From Bradyrhizobium barranii subsp. apii (GTDB lineage: Bacteria > Pseudomonadota > Alphaproteobacteria > Rhizobiales > Xanthobacteraceae): 64,000 nucleotides of DNA. Every line of letters starts with the position of its first letter. Positions within the stretch are counted from its first letter, which is position 1. Location of the stretch: NCBI RefSeq assembly GCF_011516635.5, contig NZ_CP096255.1, positions 8,877,501 through 8,941,500 of the forward strand. The letters run 5' to 3'. Of the stretch, positions 1 to 8,048 are shown in pieces. Under the pieces are notes generated by a model. That model saw only the letters and a list, made by a program, of their open reading frames with translations, was not told the origin of the DNA and did no database searches. The position numbers and the translations under genes were made by a program.

Positions 1-2
1 TC

Positions 3-47
3 AACTACCGCTTCAACTGGGCCAACTCGGCGGTCGCGCGCTACTGA
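3..47 (+). CDS. 3' end of an outer-membrane beta-barrel protein (partial)
   Basis: Only the last 14 codons and the TGA are present; the gene begins before the window. The terminal peptide NYRFNWANSAVARY closely resembles the end of the complete barrel protein at 53029-53778 (NVRFNWDRPVVTKY), the aromatic-ended last strand of the Omp25/OmpA-like barrel family that is abundant in Bradyrhizobium. A strong terminator follows 28 bases later. The identification rests on this short tail only. Confidence 0.6.
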   Translation, partial: NYRFNWANSAVARY

Positions 48-74
48 TCGCGCCTCAAAAATCTCCTCGCCAAC

Positions 75-108
75 AAGGGCCGGCAAATCTGCCGGCCCTT
101 TCTTTTTT
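75..108 (+). terminator. Rho-independent terminator of the upstream barrel gene
   Basis: An 11-bp perfect stem (75-85 with 90-100, loop AATC) rich in G and C is followed by a T-rich run at 99-107. It lies just after the stop codon at 47 and ends the preceding transcription unit. Confidence 0.87.
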
Positions 109-213
109 CGCTGTGCGGAACGAACGCAACCGATTGTGCAACTTGCGATTTTTTAACCCGACCCAGGGATACTCCGCGGCGAAAATATAAAGATCACGCG
201 TGGGGGAATTTCG

Positions 214-2370
214 ATGGCGATCCGTCTGGGTGCTGGCCGTGTCCTTGGCCGTCTCAAGCCTCGTTTCAAGATGCCAAGGTGGGGCGTGCGCGGCAGCCTG
301 TTCGCCGCCTTCGCATTGATCGCGGGCATGGGCCTCGTGATCGCAGCCGGCGCCGGCTTCGTCTTCAATCACCTCGGCGCGACCATGATGGATCTGAGCG
401 GCCGCGACATCCCGCGCCTCTCCGCCAGCCTGCAGCTTGCCTCGCAAAGCGCGACGCTCGCCGCGCAAGGCCCGGGCCTGCTGGCATCGCCCTCCGACGA
501 GGCGCTGAAGGAACGCACCAAGAGCGTGAAGGACATCCAGCAGCTCGCCATGGCCAAGCTCGGCGAGATCATCGAGCTCGGCGCCGACAAGCAGGTCGCA
601 ACCGCGCTGCGCGACACCGCCAAGAGCATCGACGAGGCGACCCAGAGCCTGGTGTCGGCCGCGCGCGAGCGGCTCGAGACCGGCGCGCTGCATGACAAGC
701 AGTATGAGGCGCTGCGCAAGGCCCAGCTCACCTTCGTCGGCGCGGCCGGTCCTGCGATGCTGGACGCACAGACGCGCCTGAACGCGATCCTCGGCGCGGC
801 GGAAGTTTCCGCCGATGATGCGACTGAGGCTGCCCGCTCCGTCTCCCAGGTCGCGACAATCTCCGCCAACGGCAATCTGATGGCCGCCGACATGATGGCG
901 GCGCTGTCGGCCAACAACAGCGACACGCTGGAAGCGATCGAGAAGGAGTTCAAGGCGACGCGCGACCGCGTCAAGTCGAACCTCGAGGACCTCCCGAACA
1001 TGCCCTCGATGCAGACGGTGCGCGACGCCGTGCAGAAGCTGTTCGCCTTCGGCGAGGGCAAGACCGGCGTGTTCAAGATCCGCCAGAAGGAGCTCGACGC
1101 CATCGACTACGGCCAGACCATTCTGGACGAGACCCGCAAGCTCAATGTCGGTCTCGGCATCAGCGTGCAGCAGCTCGTCGACGGCGTGCAGAAGGAGACC
1201 AACGCGTCGACCTTCCAGGCGCGCCAGGAGATCTCGCTCGCCACCACCGCGATGCTGGCGCTGGGCGCGCTGATGTTGGTTGGCTCGGCGCTGTTCGTCT
1301 GGCTCTATGTCGGCCGCAACATCCTGCGGCGGATCGGCGCGCTGCATCAGTCGATGCAGCTGCTCGCGAATGGCGACCTCGAGACCGAGATCTACCGCTC
1401 GAAGCACCACAACGACGAAATCTCGGTGATGGCGAACACGCTGCAGGTGTTCCGCGAAAGCATGATCGAGGCCCGCGCGATGTCGAGCGAGCAGGACAAG
1501 GACCGTGTCGCCAAGGCCGAGCGTGCCGCGCGCATGGAAGCGAAGATCGCCGAGTTCGAGCGCGCGGTACGCAACGCGCTCGACAATCTCGCGCAATCGG
1601 CCAATTCGATGCAGTCCACCGCGCAGAGCATGTCGAACACCGCCGACCAGTCCAACGCGCTAGTGAACGCGGTTGCCTCCGCCGCGGAGGAAACCTCGGT
1701 CAACGTGCAGACCGTGTCATCAGGCACCGAGCAGCTGTCGTCCTCGATCGAGGAGATCAGCAAGCAGGTCGTCACCTCGGCCGCGATCGCCAGGAAGGCG
1801 GTCGACGAGGCCGGCGCCACCGACACCACGGTGCAGAGCCTTGCCGACAGCGCGAGCCGCATCAGCGTCGTGGTCGACCTGATCCAGACCATCGCCTCGC
1901 AAACCAACCTGCTCGCACTCAACGCCACCATCGAGGCGGCGCGCGCGGGCGAAGCCGGCCGCGGCTTCGCAGTGGTCGCCTCCGAGGTGAAGAGCCTCGC
2001 GAGCCAGACCGCCAAGGCGGCGGAAGAGATCCGCACCCAGATCGCCAGCATGCAGTCGGTCACGACCTCCGCGGTCGGCGCCATCCAGGGCATCGGCCGG
2101 ATCATCGGCGAGATCAACGACGTGACGACGACGATCGCCGCCGCGGTCGAGGAACAGGGCGCGGCCACCCGCGAAATCGCCCGCAACATCCAGCATGCCG
2201 CCGGCGGCACCAGCGAGGTCTCCAGCAACATCATCGGCGTCTCCACGGCTTCGGCGGAAGCCGGCGCGGCGGCGAGCGAAGTGCTGGGCGCCTCCGACGC
2301 GCTCCGCCGCGAAGCCGACATGCTGCGCGGAGAGATCGACGCATTCCTCAACAATATGCGGGCGGCGTAA
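214..2370 (+). CDS. methyl-accepting chemotaxis protein (chemoreceptor)
   Basis: A 718-residue transducer that passes an extracytoplasmic signal to the CheA/CheW array. A short basic N-terminus precedes a first membrane helix near residues 28-52, followed by a long helical periplasmic sensor region (about 55-340), a second membrane helix (about 343-368), a HAMP domain (about 369-422) and a cytoplasmic signalling hairpin. The hairpin tip carries the conserved ASQTNLLALNATIEAARAGE stretch and GRGFAVVASEVKSLA. The all-helical, Ala-rich sensor region does not suggest a ligand. GGGGG lies about 8 bases before the ATG. It stands alone on this strand with no che genes nearby, so it probably feeds a chemotaxis system encoded elsewhere. 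Confidence 0.95.
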   Translation: MAIRLGAGRVLGRLKPRFKMPRWGVRGSLFAAFALIAGMGLVIAAGAGFVFNHLGATMMDLSGRDIPRLSASLQLASQSATLAAQGPGLLASPSDEALKERTKSVKDIQQLAMAKLGEIIELGADKQVATALRDTAKSIDEATQSLVSAARERLETGALHDKQYEALRKAQLTFVGAAGPAMLDAQTRLNAILGAAEVSADDATEAARSVSQVATISANGNLMAADMMAALSANNSDTLEAIEKEFKATRDRVKSNLEDLPNMPSMQTVRDAVQKLFAFGEGKTGVFKIRQKELDAIDYGQTILDETRKLNVGLGISVQQLVDGVQKETNASTFQARQEISLATTAMLALGALMLVGSALFVWLYVGRNILRRIGALHQSMQLLANGDLETEIYRSKHHNDEISVMANTLQVFRESMIEARAMSSEQDKDRVAKAERAARMEAKIAEFERAVRNALDNLAQSANSMQSTAQSMSNTADQSNALVNAVASAAEETSVNVQTVSSGTEQLSSSIEEISKQVVTSAAIARKAVDEAGATDTTVQSLADSASRISVVVDLIQTIASQTNLLALNATIEAARAGEAGRGFAVVASEVKSLASQTAKAAEEIRTQIASMQSVTTSAVGAIQGIGRIIGEINDVTTTIAAAVEEQGAATREIARNIQHAAGGTSEVSSNIIGVSTASAEAGAAASEVLGASDALRREADMLRGEIDAFLNNMRAA

Positions 2371-2380
2371 GCCGCCGGTC

Positions 2381-2417
2381 CGTAGCCCGGATGGCGCGCC
2401 GCGTAATCCGGGCTACG
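2381..2417. repeat. short palindromic intergenic repeat
   Basis: Arms CGTAGCCCGGAT (2381-2392) and ATCCGGGCTACG (2406-2417) are perfectly complementary around a 13-base GC-rich loop. This GTAGCCCGGAT-type palindrome is a common dispersed intergenic element in Bradyrhizobium. Placed 11 bases after the chemoreceptor stop, it could also act as a transcript-end hairpin, although no T tract follows. Confidence 0.7.
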
Positions 2418-2505
2418 GAAAACTGCGGGTATGACCGCCATGCGGAGACCACGGCCCGGCCTTTTTCGGCTGGCGCCCCGCGCCCGGCGGGTTTAAGCCG
2501 GTAGC

Positions 2506-3567
2506 ATGAACCCGAAAACCGACACCGTGCAGTCCTCGGCCGAGGCCCTGCGCTATCCCTGGGAACAGCATCCCGGCCCCGAAGAGATCGTCGAGGTGCG
2601 TCCCGGCGTGTTGTGGGCGCGGCTGAAACTGCCGTTCCGCCTCAACCACGTGAACATCTACCTGCTCGCCGACGGCGACGGCTATGCCATGGTCGATGCC
2701 GGCTTCGGCAACGAGGAGACGATCGAGGCCTGGACCAGACTGTTCGAGGGGCCGCTGAAGGGCGTCAACATCACGCGCCTGATCGTCACGCATTCGCACC
2801 CCGATCACGTCGGCCTCGCGGGCTGGATCGTCGAGCGGTTCAACTGCCCGCTGGTGATGACGCAGGTCGAATATCTGCAATCGGTCTACCACCAGAACCG
2901 CGGCACCGAGGAGCGGCGCGAAGCCCAGCGGCTGTTCTTCCGCCGCCACGGCATGGACGAGTCGCTCACCGAAAAGCTGCTCGGCCGCGGCCAGGATTAT
3001 CTCAAGCGCGTCTCGGTGCTGCCGCCGTCCTACCGCCGCATCTCGCATGGCGACGAGGTCGTGATCGGCACGCGCCGCTTCAAGGTGATCACCGGCGGCG
3101 GGCACGCGCTCGACCAGGTGATGCTGTATTGCGCCGACGACAAGCTGTTTCTCTCCGCCGACCAGGTGCTGAGCAAGATCTCGCCCAATGTCAGCGTCTG
3201 GGCGGTCGAACCCGACCAGAACTCGCTCGGCGAATATCTGGCCTCGCTCGCGAGCCTGACCACCACCCTGCCCTACGATCTGCTGGTGCTGCCCGGCCAC
3301 GGCGTGCCGTTCTATGGTCTGAAGACCCGCATCAAGCAGCTCGCCGACCACCATGAGGAGCGCTGCCGCCTGATCGCGGAAGCCTGCAGTGAGGTGCCGC
3401 AGACCTCGCGCGCCCTGGTGCCTGTCGTGTTCAACAAGCACGTGCTGGACGAACACCAGATGGGTTTTGCCGCCGGCGAACTCGTTGCCCACGTCAATTA
3501 CATGATCGTCGAGGGCCGGCTGACGGCGGAGACGAAGGACGGCGTGCTCCAGTTCCGGACGACGTGA
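2506..3567 (+). CDS. MBL-fold metallo-hydrolase
   Basis: A 353-residue metallo-beta-lactamase-fold hydrolase. The zinc-binding signature THSHPDH falls near residues 95-101; further ligand positions are visible in TGGGHALDQ (about residue 200), the SADQ stretch (about 222) and LPGHGVPF (about 265). The C-terminal 90 residues look like the small helical winged domain seen in the glyoxalase II/LACTB2-like branch. No signal peptide, so it is cytoplasmic. The substrate cannot be read from the sequence; thioesters, lactones or nucleic-acid-like esters are all possible in this superfamily. No strong ribosome site precedes the ATG. It is convergent with the dehydroquinase homologue. Confidence 0.88.
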   Translation: MNPKTDTVQSSAEALRYPWEQHPGPEEIVEVRPGVLWARLKLPFRLNHVNIYLLADGDGYAMVDAGFGNEETIEAWTRLFEGPLKGVNITRLIVTHSHPDHVGLAGWIVERFNCPLVMTQVEYLQSVYHQNRGTEERREAQRLFFRRHGMDESLTEKLLGRGQDYLKRVSVLPPSYRRISHGDEVVIGTRRFKVITGGGHALDQVMLYCADDKLFLSADQVLSKISPNVSVWAVEPDQNSLGEYLASLASLTTTLPYDLLVLPGHGVPFYGLKTRIKQLADHHEERCRLIAEACSEVPQTSRALVPVVFNKHVLDEHQMGFAAGELVAHVNYMIVEGRLTAETKDGVLQFRTT

Positions 3568-3575
3568 GCTTTTCG

Positions 3576-3599
3576 CCTCTCCCCGCCTGCGGGGAGAGG
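3576..3599. terminator. GC-rich hairpin between convergent genes
   Basis: CCTCTCCCCGC (3576-3586) pairs perfectly with GCGGGGAGAGG (3589-3599) around a 2-base loop. It starts 8 bases after the MBL gene stop and 28 bases beyond the stop of the opposing gene. There is no real T tract, so it could be a factor-assisted bidirectional terminator or a fragment of a dispersed repeat. Confidence 0.5.
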
Positions 3600-3626
3600 G
3601 AGCAGACCTCCGCCGCGGCTACCAGC

Positions 3627-4058
3627 TCACTTCATATTCGCGATCGCGTGCAGCGCCGCGACGTAGCCGAACGGGCCCAGCCCGCAGATCACACCGGTCG
3701 CCACGAACGAGATCTTGGAGTGCCGGTGATATTCGTCGCGGGCGTGGATGTTGGAGATGTGGACCTCCAGCACCGGGCCTTCGAATGTCTTGATCGCGTC
3801 CATGATCGAGACCGAGGTGAAGGAGAAGCCGGCCGGATTGATGACGATCGCATTGGCATCCTGCCGCGCCGACTGGATCAGATCGACCAGCACGCCTTCA
3901 TGGTTGGACTGGTGGAAGGCCAACTTGAGCCCGAGCTTGGCAGCCGCTTCCTCGCAACTCACATTGACCTCCGCGAGCGTGGTCGTGCCGTAGATGTGCG
4001 GCTCGCGGATGCCGAGCATGTTGAGGTTGGGACCGTTGAGGATCATCACGCGCTTCAT
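3627..4058 (-). CDS. aroQ: type II 3-dehydroquinate dehydratase homologue
   Basis: A 143-residue type II dehydroquinase, which interconverts 3-dehydroquinate and 3-dehydroshikimate. The family signature NGPNLNMLG opens the protein; catalytic Arg18 and Tyr23 (REPHIYG), Asn74, His100 (EVHISN) and Arg107 (HAR) are all present. The usual THTS motif, however, reads SFTS, so the active-site His near position 80 is Phe. AAGGACC lies 5 bases before the ATG. It is the last gene of a TRAP transporter operon (20-base gap), a context that suggests a catabolic role (quinate/shikimate or a related compound) rather than housekeeping aromatic amino-acid synthesis. Its specificity may differ from true AroQ because of the His substitution. 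Confidence 0.88.
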   Translation of the reverse strand: MKRVMILNGPNLNMLGIREPHIYGTTTLAEVNVSCEEAAAKLGLKLAFHQSNHEGVLVDLIQSARQDANAIVINPAGFSFTSVSIMDAIKTFEGPVLEVHISNIHARDEYHRHSKISFVATGVICGLGPFGYVAALHAIANMK

Positions 4059-4077
4059 GGACAGGTCCTTCTAGAAG

Positions 4078-5358
4078 TTAGCCACCGAACCACTTGGCCG
4101 GGCCGGTGACGAGAGCGGGAAACAGCGTCAGCAAGGCTAGCACGACGAGCTGCGCGATCATGAAGGGCCAGACGCCGCGGATCAGATCATCCATCGAGAC
4201 GCGGGCAACGCCACAGACGACGTTGAGCACGACGCCGACCGGCGGCGTGATCAGGCCGATAGCGTTGTTGATGATGAAGAGCACGCCGAAATAGACGGGG
4301 TCGATGCCGGCCTGCTTGACGATCGGCATCAGGATCGGCGTCAGGATCAGGATCGTCGGCGTCATGTCCAGCGCGGTGCCGACGATGACGACGATGATCA
4401 TCAGCACGAAGGTGAGGAGGGTCTTGTTGCCCGCGAACGGTTGCACGAGCGCCACGATCTGGTCGGAGATCTCGGCAACCGTGATCAGCCAGGACGATAC
4501 CAGCGCCGCGGCGACGAGGAACATCACGACAGCCGTGGTCTGCGCGGTGCTCACCAACAGTGCCGGCAGTTGTGCCGGCCTGAGCTCGCGATAGACGCCC
4601 ATCGCCACCACCAGCGAATAGACCGCGACGACGACGGCCGCTTCCGTCGGCGTGAAGATGCCGAAGCGCAGGCCGAAAATGATGATCATCGGCAGCATCA
4701 GGGCCCAGAAACCGTCGATCAGCGCGCGCCAGATCTCTGCAAGGCTCTTGCGTGGGAGGCGCGCCGGGTTCTCCTTGCGCACCACCCACCACCAGGCAAA
4801 GCACAGGCCGACGCCAAGCAGCAGGCCCGGCACGATGCCGGCCAGGAACAGCTTCGAGATCGAGACATTGGCGGCGACGCCGAAAATGACGAAACCGATC
4901 GACGGAGGAATGACGGGCGCGATGATCCCGCCGGCCGCGACGAGGCCAGCCGCGCTGGCGCGATTGTGGCCGGCGGCGGCCATCATCGGCACCAGGAGCG
5001 CACCGAGCGCCGCGGCGTCCGCGACCGCCGAGCCCGAGAGCGAGGCCAGGATGCATGACGTGAGGATCGCGACATAGCCGAGCCCACCGCGGAAATGGCC
5101 GACCAGCGCGATCGCGAAGTTGAGGATGCGGCGCGCAAGGCCACCGGTGTTCATGACCTCGCCGGCGAGGATGAAGAACGGCACCGCCATCAGCGGGAAG
5201 GAATCGACGCCGTTGATAACGTTCTGCGCGATGATCTGGGAGTCGAACATCGCGAGATAGGTCATCAGCGCGATGCCGCAGATGATCAGCGCAAACGCGA
5301 TCGGCATGCCGATCGCCATGGCGCCCAGCAGCGAGAAGGTGAAGACGGCGACAGTCAT
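4078..5358 (-). CDS. dctM: TRAP transporter large permease subunit (DctM)
   Basis: A 426-residue, strongly hydrophobic protein with about 12 membrane helices, the ion-coupled permease of a tripartite ATP-independent periplasmic transporter. Family hallmarks include the PFFILAGEVMNTGGLARRI stretch, GSAVADAAALG and IIAPVIPPSIGFVIFG. The open frame extends upstream, but the ATG at 5358 gives the typical DctM N-terminus and overlaps the stop of dctQ by 4 bases (ATGA), implying translational coupling. It works with the small permease and binding protein encoded just upstream. Confidence 0.95.
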   Translation of the reverse strand: MTVAVFTFSLLGAMAIGMPIAFALIICGIALMTYLAMFDSQIIAQNVINGVDSFPLMAVPFFILAGEVMNTGGLARRILNFAIALVGHFRGGLGYVAILTSCILASLSGSAVADAAALGALLVPMMAAAGHNRASAAGLVAAGGIIAPVIPPSIGFVIFGVAANVSISKLFLAGIVPGLLLGVGLCFAWWWVVRKENPARLPRKSLAEIWRALIDGFWALMLPMIIIFGLRFGIFTPTEAAVVVAVYSLVVAMGVYRELRPAQLPALLVSTAQTTAVVMFLVAAALVSSWLITVAEISDQIVALVQPFAGNKTLLTFVLMIIVVIVGTALDMTPTILILTPILMPIVKQAGIDPVYFGVLFIINNAIGLITPPVGVVLNVVCGVARVSMDDLIRGVWPFMIAQLVVLALLTLFPALVTGPAKWFGG

Positions 5359-5906
5359 GCCTGCTGCTTTCCGCTCGCGTCGCCAGGAGAATGCGGGAGT
5401 TCCTCGGACTCGCTGATGGCGATCAGATCGGCATCGGCGACCTGCCCGGTCACGAGCCGATAGAGCTCGTGCACGATGATCACGCAGGAGGAGGCGCCGA
5501 ACACGATCCCGGCGGCGTAGAACAGGCCGACCGAGAGCCCCGAGGCGGGCGCCACCGTGTCCCAGTTCAACACCGTCTGCTTCCAGGAGCCTTCCGTCAG
5601 CAGCACGGAGGCATAGAGCATCAGCGCGTGGCTGAGGCCGTAGCAGACCTTGCGGCCGAACGGCGACAGCACCTTGACGAGGCTGTCGACGCCGAGATGG
5701 GCATGCTCCTTCAGGCCGATGATCGCGCCCAGAAACACCATCCACACGAACAGCCAGCGCGACAGCTCTTCCGAGATCGCAATCCCGGAATTGAAGCCGT
5801 AGCGCAGCACGACGTTGCCGAACACCAGCACCACCATGGCGGCAAGCAGCACCGCGATCACCGCGCGGAGCAGCCAGAAGTAGGCGTTGACCATCGTTTT
5901 CATCAT
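5355..5906 (-). CDS. dctQ: TRAP transporter small permease subunit (DctQ)
   Basis: A protein of about 183 residues with four membrane helices, the small membrane subunit of a TRAP transporter. The RYGFNSGIAISEELSRWLFV region is the characteristic DctQ segment between helices 1 and 2. Two adjacent ATG codons at 5906 and 5903 are the likely starts; the longer frame, starting at 5945, would overlap dctP by 17 bases and adds a basic extension lacking in the family. The C-terminus is a hydrophilic acidic tail. The stop overlaps the dctM start. Confidence 0.9.
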   Translation of the reverse strand: MMKTMVNAYFWLLRAVIAVLLAAMVVLVFGNVVLRYGFNSGIAISEELSRWLFVWMVFLGAIIGLKEHAHLGVDSLVKVLSPFGRKVCYGLSHALMLYASVLLTEGSWKQTVLNWDTVAPASGLSVGLFYAAGIVFGASSCVIIVHELYRLVTGQVADADLIAISESEELPHSPGDASGKQQA

Positions 5907-5928
5907 GTCCGGCCTGCTGCGCGTCGGC

Positions 5929-6957
5929 TTACGGCTTGAGCGCATGCACGCGGTCGAGCTCGCTGTTGAATAGCTTGACGATGGCGGGGTCGTAGTCGGC
6001 CGAGAATTTTTCCGCGATCGGCCTGGTCTTCTCGCGCATGCGATCGAGCTCGCCGGGCGCGATCTCGTTGACAGCCATGCCCTTGGCCTTGAGCTCGTCG
6101 ATCGCGGCCGTGGCCTGCTCGCGGCTGACCTTGCGCTGGTAGTCGCGCGCCTCGATCGCCGCGTCCTGCAAAATCTTCTGCTCGTCAGGCGAAAGACCGT
6201 CCCAGAATTTCTTGCTGATCAGGATGATGTTGGTCGAATAGGTGTGGTTGGTGACGCTGAGATACTTTTGCACCTCGAAGAACTTGTTCGACAGGATCAC
6301 CGAGAACGGATTCTCCTGGCCGTCGACGGTGCCTGTCTCCAGCGCGCTATAGAGCTCCGAGAAACTCATCGGCACCGGGTTGGCGTTGAAGGCCTTGAAG
6401 GTCTCCAGATAGACCGGGTTCGGGATCACGCGGATCTTGATGCCACCGAGGTCCTCGCCCCTGGTAATGGCACGCTTGCTGTTGGTGACGTTGCGGAAGC
6501 CGAGATCCCAATAAGCGAGACCGACCAGCCCCTTCTCGGGCAGCTTTGCCAGCAGCGCTGCGCCGAGCGGACCATCGAGCAGGGCGTCGGCCTGCTGCGG
6601 CGTCGAGACGATGAAGGGGAAATCGATCAGGCCGTAATCCTTGACGATGCCGACCAGCGACGTCGTCGCCGGCGACTGCATCTCCTGGGTGCCGGCGCGC
6701 AGCGCCGATTGCTGCTGCATCTCGCTGCCCAGCTGGTTGGCCGGATATTCGCGCACCTTGAGCTTGCCGCCGCTCTTGGCCGCGACGATCTCGGCGAATT
6801 TCTGCACGCCTTTGCTGACGGGATGGTCGGTGTTGTTGAGGTGCCCCCAGCGGATGGTGCGCTCCTGAATGGCCTGCGCCGAGGCCGGCCCCATCGCGCC
6901 CAAGGCGACCGCGCCGATCGCCGCCACCAAAGCCAGACCTTTGAACCGAACGGGCAT
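5929..6957 (-). CDS. dctP: TRAP transporter substrate-binding protein (DctP)
   Basis: A 342-residue periplasmic solute-binding protein. A signal peptide covers about residues 1-30 (basic MPVRFKG, hydrophobic core, cleavage after ASAQA). The mature part has the family features: HPVSKGVQKFAEIV, the substrate-gating Arg region NPVYLETFKAFNANPVPMSF, and SELYSALETGTVDGQENP. Such proteins bind carboxylates (dicarboxylates, sugar acids, aromatic acids) through a conserved Arg. The ATG at 6957 was chosen because it directly precedes the signal peptide and has GGGGAGGG 5-7 bases upstream. It is the first gene of the dctP-dctQ-dctM-aroQ operon. Confidence 0.94.
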   Translation of the reverse strand: MPVRFKGLALVAAIGAVALGAMGPASAQAIQERTIRWGHLNNTDHPVSKGVQKFAEIVAAKSGGKLKVREYPANQLGSEMQQQSALRAGTQEMQSPATTSLVGIVKDYGLIDFPFIVSTPQQADALLDGPLGAALLAKLPEKGLVGLAYWDLGFRNVTNSKRAITRGEDLGGIKIRVIPNPVYLETFKAFNANPVPMSFSELYSALETGTVDGQENPFSVILSNKFFEVQKYLSVTNHTYSTNIILISKKFWDGLSPDEQKILQDAAIEARDYQRKVSREQATAAIDELKAKGMAVNEIAPGELDRMREKTRPIAEKFSADYDPAIVKLFNSELDRVHALKP

Positions 6958-7000
6958 CGCTCCCTCCCCTGTTGATCTCGTTCTTAGGGACAGGAACGTC

Positions 7001-7053
7001 TTATATGACGAATTATAAATCAACCTATATTTTTGATTTTGTATGATATTACA
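7001..7053. promoter_or_regulatory. AT-rich divergent promoter/operator region with two inverted repeats
   Basis: Between dctP and the GntR gene the sequence turns AT-rich against a GC-rich background. It holds TTATA-N8-TATAA (7001-7018) and TGTA-TGATAT-TACA (7040-7053). Short T/A-flanked dyads of this size are what FCD-type GntR dimers bind, so these are candidate operators for the neighbouring regulator. Confidence 0.5.
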
Positions 7054-7115
7054 TGAAACACTTGATAAAGTTTCGAAATCTGGCAAAACGCACGTCCAAC
7101 GCGCTAGAATGAGGC

Positions 7116-7850
7116 ATGGACACCCTTCCCGACACGACAGCCGAGACGGTGGGCGACAGCGCCTACCGCCGCATCCGCACCGACCTGATCTTCGGCAAGC
7201 TGACGCCGGGGCAGAAGCTGAAGCTCGAGCGGATGAGCGGCGCCTATGGCACCAGCATCTCGACGCTGCGCGAGACGCTGAACCGGCTGTGCTCGGAAGG
7301 TTTTGTCGTCGCCGAAGGCCAGCGCGGCTTCGAGGTCGCGCCGATCTCGGCGACCGAATTCCAGGAGATCGCGGAGCTGCGCGAGCTGCTCGAGAGCCAC
7401 ATGATCGAGAAGTCGTTTGCGGCCGGCGATCTCGACTGGGAGGCGCACATCGTCTCGGCGCATCACAAGCTCGCGGCGATGGAGCGGATGCTGCTGTCAG
7501 GCGAGCGGTCCGATGCGGAAAGCTGGAAACAGTGCGATTTCCAGTTTCATCGCGCGCTCGTCGCGGCCTGCGGCTCGAAGGTGCTGCTCGATGCGCATGC
7601 CGCGGTCTATGACCGCTATCTGCGCTACCAGATGATCGCCGTGGTGTTCCGCGGCGAGATGGCTGCTTCCGAGCATCGCGAGCTGAAAGAGCTGGCGCTG
7701 AAGCGCGACGCCAAGGGCGCGAACAAGGTGCTGCACACCCACATCCATGATTGCGTGGCGCATGCCTTGCGCAATTCGGATTGGTTAAAGCCGGTGGCCG
7801 CCGTCAAGGACGCGCGGAGCGAGCCGCGCAAGAAGGCCAAGGCCGGGTAG
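7116..7850 (+). CDS. GntR-family regulator, FCD subfamily
   Basis: A 244-residue transcription factor. The N-terminal winged helix (about residues 15-75) reads AYRRIRTDLIFGKLTPGQKL and then the recognition region TSISTLRETLNRLCSEGFV. An all-helical FCD ligand domain follows (about 85-215), with the Asp/His metal positions typical of the subfamily (ELLESHMIE, FHRALVAACGS, EHRELKELAL). It is transcribed divergently from the TRAP/aroQ operon over an AT-rich spacer containing dyads, so it most likely controls that operon in response to the imported acid or a metabolite of it. Confidence 0.92.
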   Translation: MDTLPDTTAETVGDSAYRRIRTDLIFGKLTPGQKLKLERMSGAYGTSISTLRETLNRLCSEGFVVAEGQRGFEVAPISATEFQEIAELRELLESHMIEKSFAAGDLDWEAHIVSAHHKLAAMERMLLSGERSDAESWKQCDFQFHRALVAACGSKVLLDAHAAVYDRYLRYQMIAVVFRGEMAASEHRELKELALKRDAKGANKVLHTHIHDCVAHALRNSDWLKPVAAVKDARSEPRKKAKAG

Positions 7851-7896
7851 ACCCGCAGCGCCGCCGATGGTGCAAAGCAACATTGCCTCTCGCGCG

Positions 7897-7916
7897 AACT
7901 TGATCGGGATCAAGTT
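7897..7916. promoter_or_regulatory. FixK/FNR box upstream of hemA
   Basis: AACTTGATCGGGATCAAGTT is a 20-bp perfect palindrome containing TTGA-N6-TCAA, the consensus for FixK2/FNR/Anr activators. It is centred about 142 bases before the hemA start. Oxygen control of hemA through the FixLJ-FixK cascade is known in Bradyrhizobium. Two direct copies of TGCCCAAATG (7940-7949 and 7957-7966) follow, of unknown meaning. Confidence 0.85.
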
Positions 7917-8048
7917 TCAAATCGCACGATAGGGCATTTTGCCCAAATGCTCCCCATGCCCAAATGTGGGATAGCGCATAGACTCTAGAGCTGGAAAAGC
8001 TCTAAGAAGATGCGCCCTTTTTGGTCAGTTCCGTCTTAGGTTTTGCCG

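Noticed and set aside
55..1596. 513-codon minus-strand frame opposite the chemoreceptor
   Set aside because: Covers a terminator and the receptor gene antisense; no recognisable protein.
7897..7916. Palindrome before hemA as a terminator of the GntR gene
   Set aside because: No T tract follows, and the core is an exact TTGA-N6-TCAA activator box.
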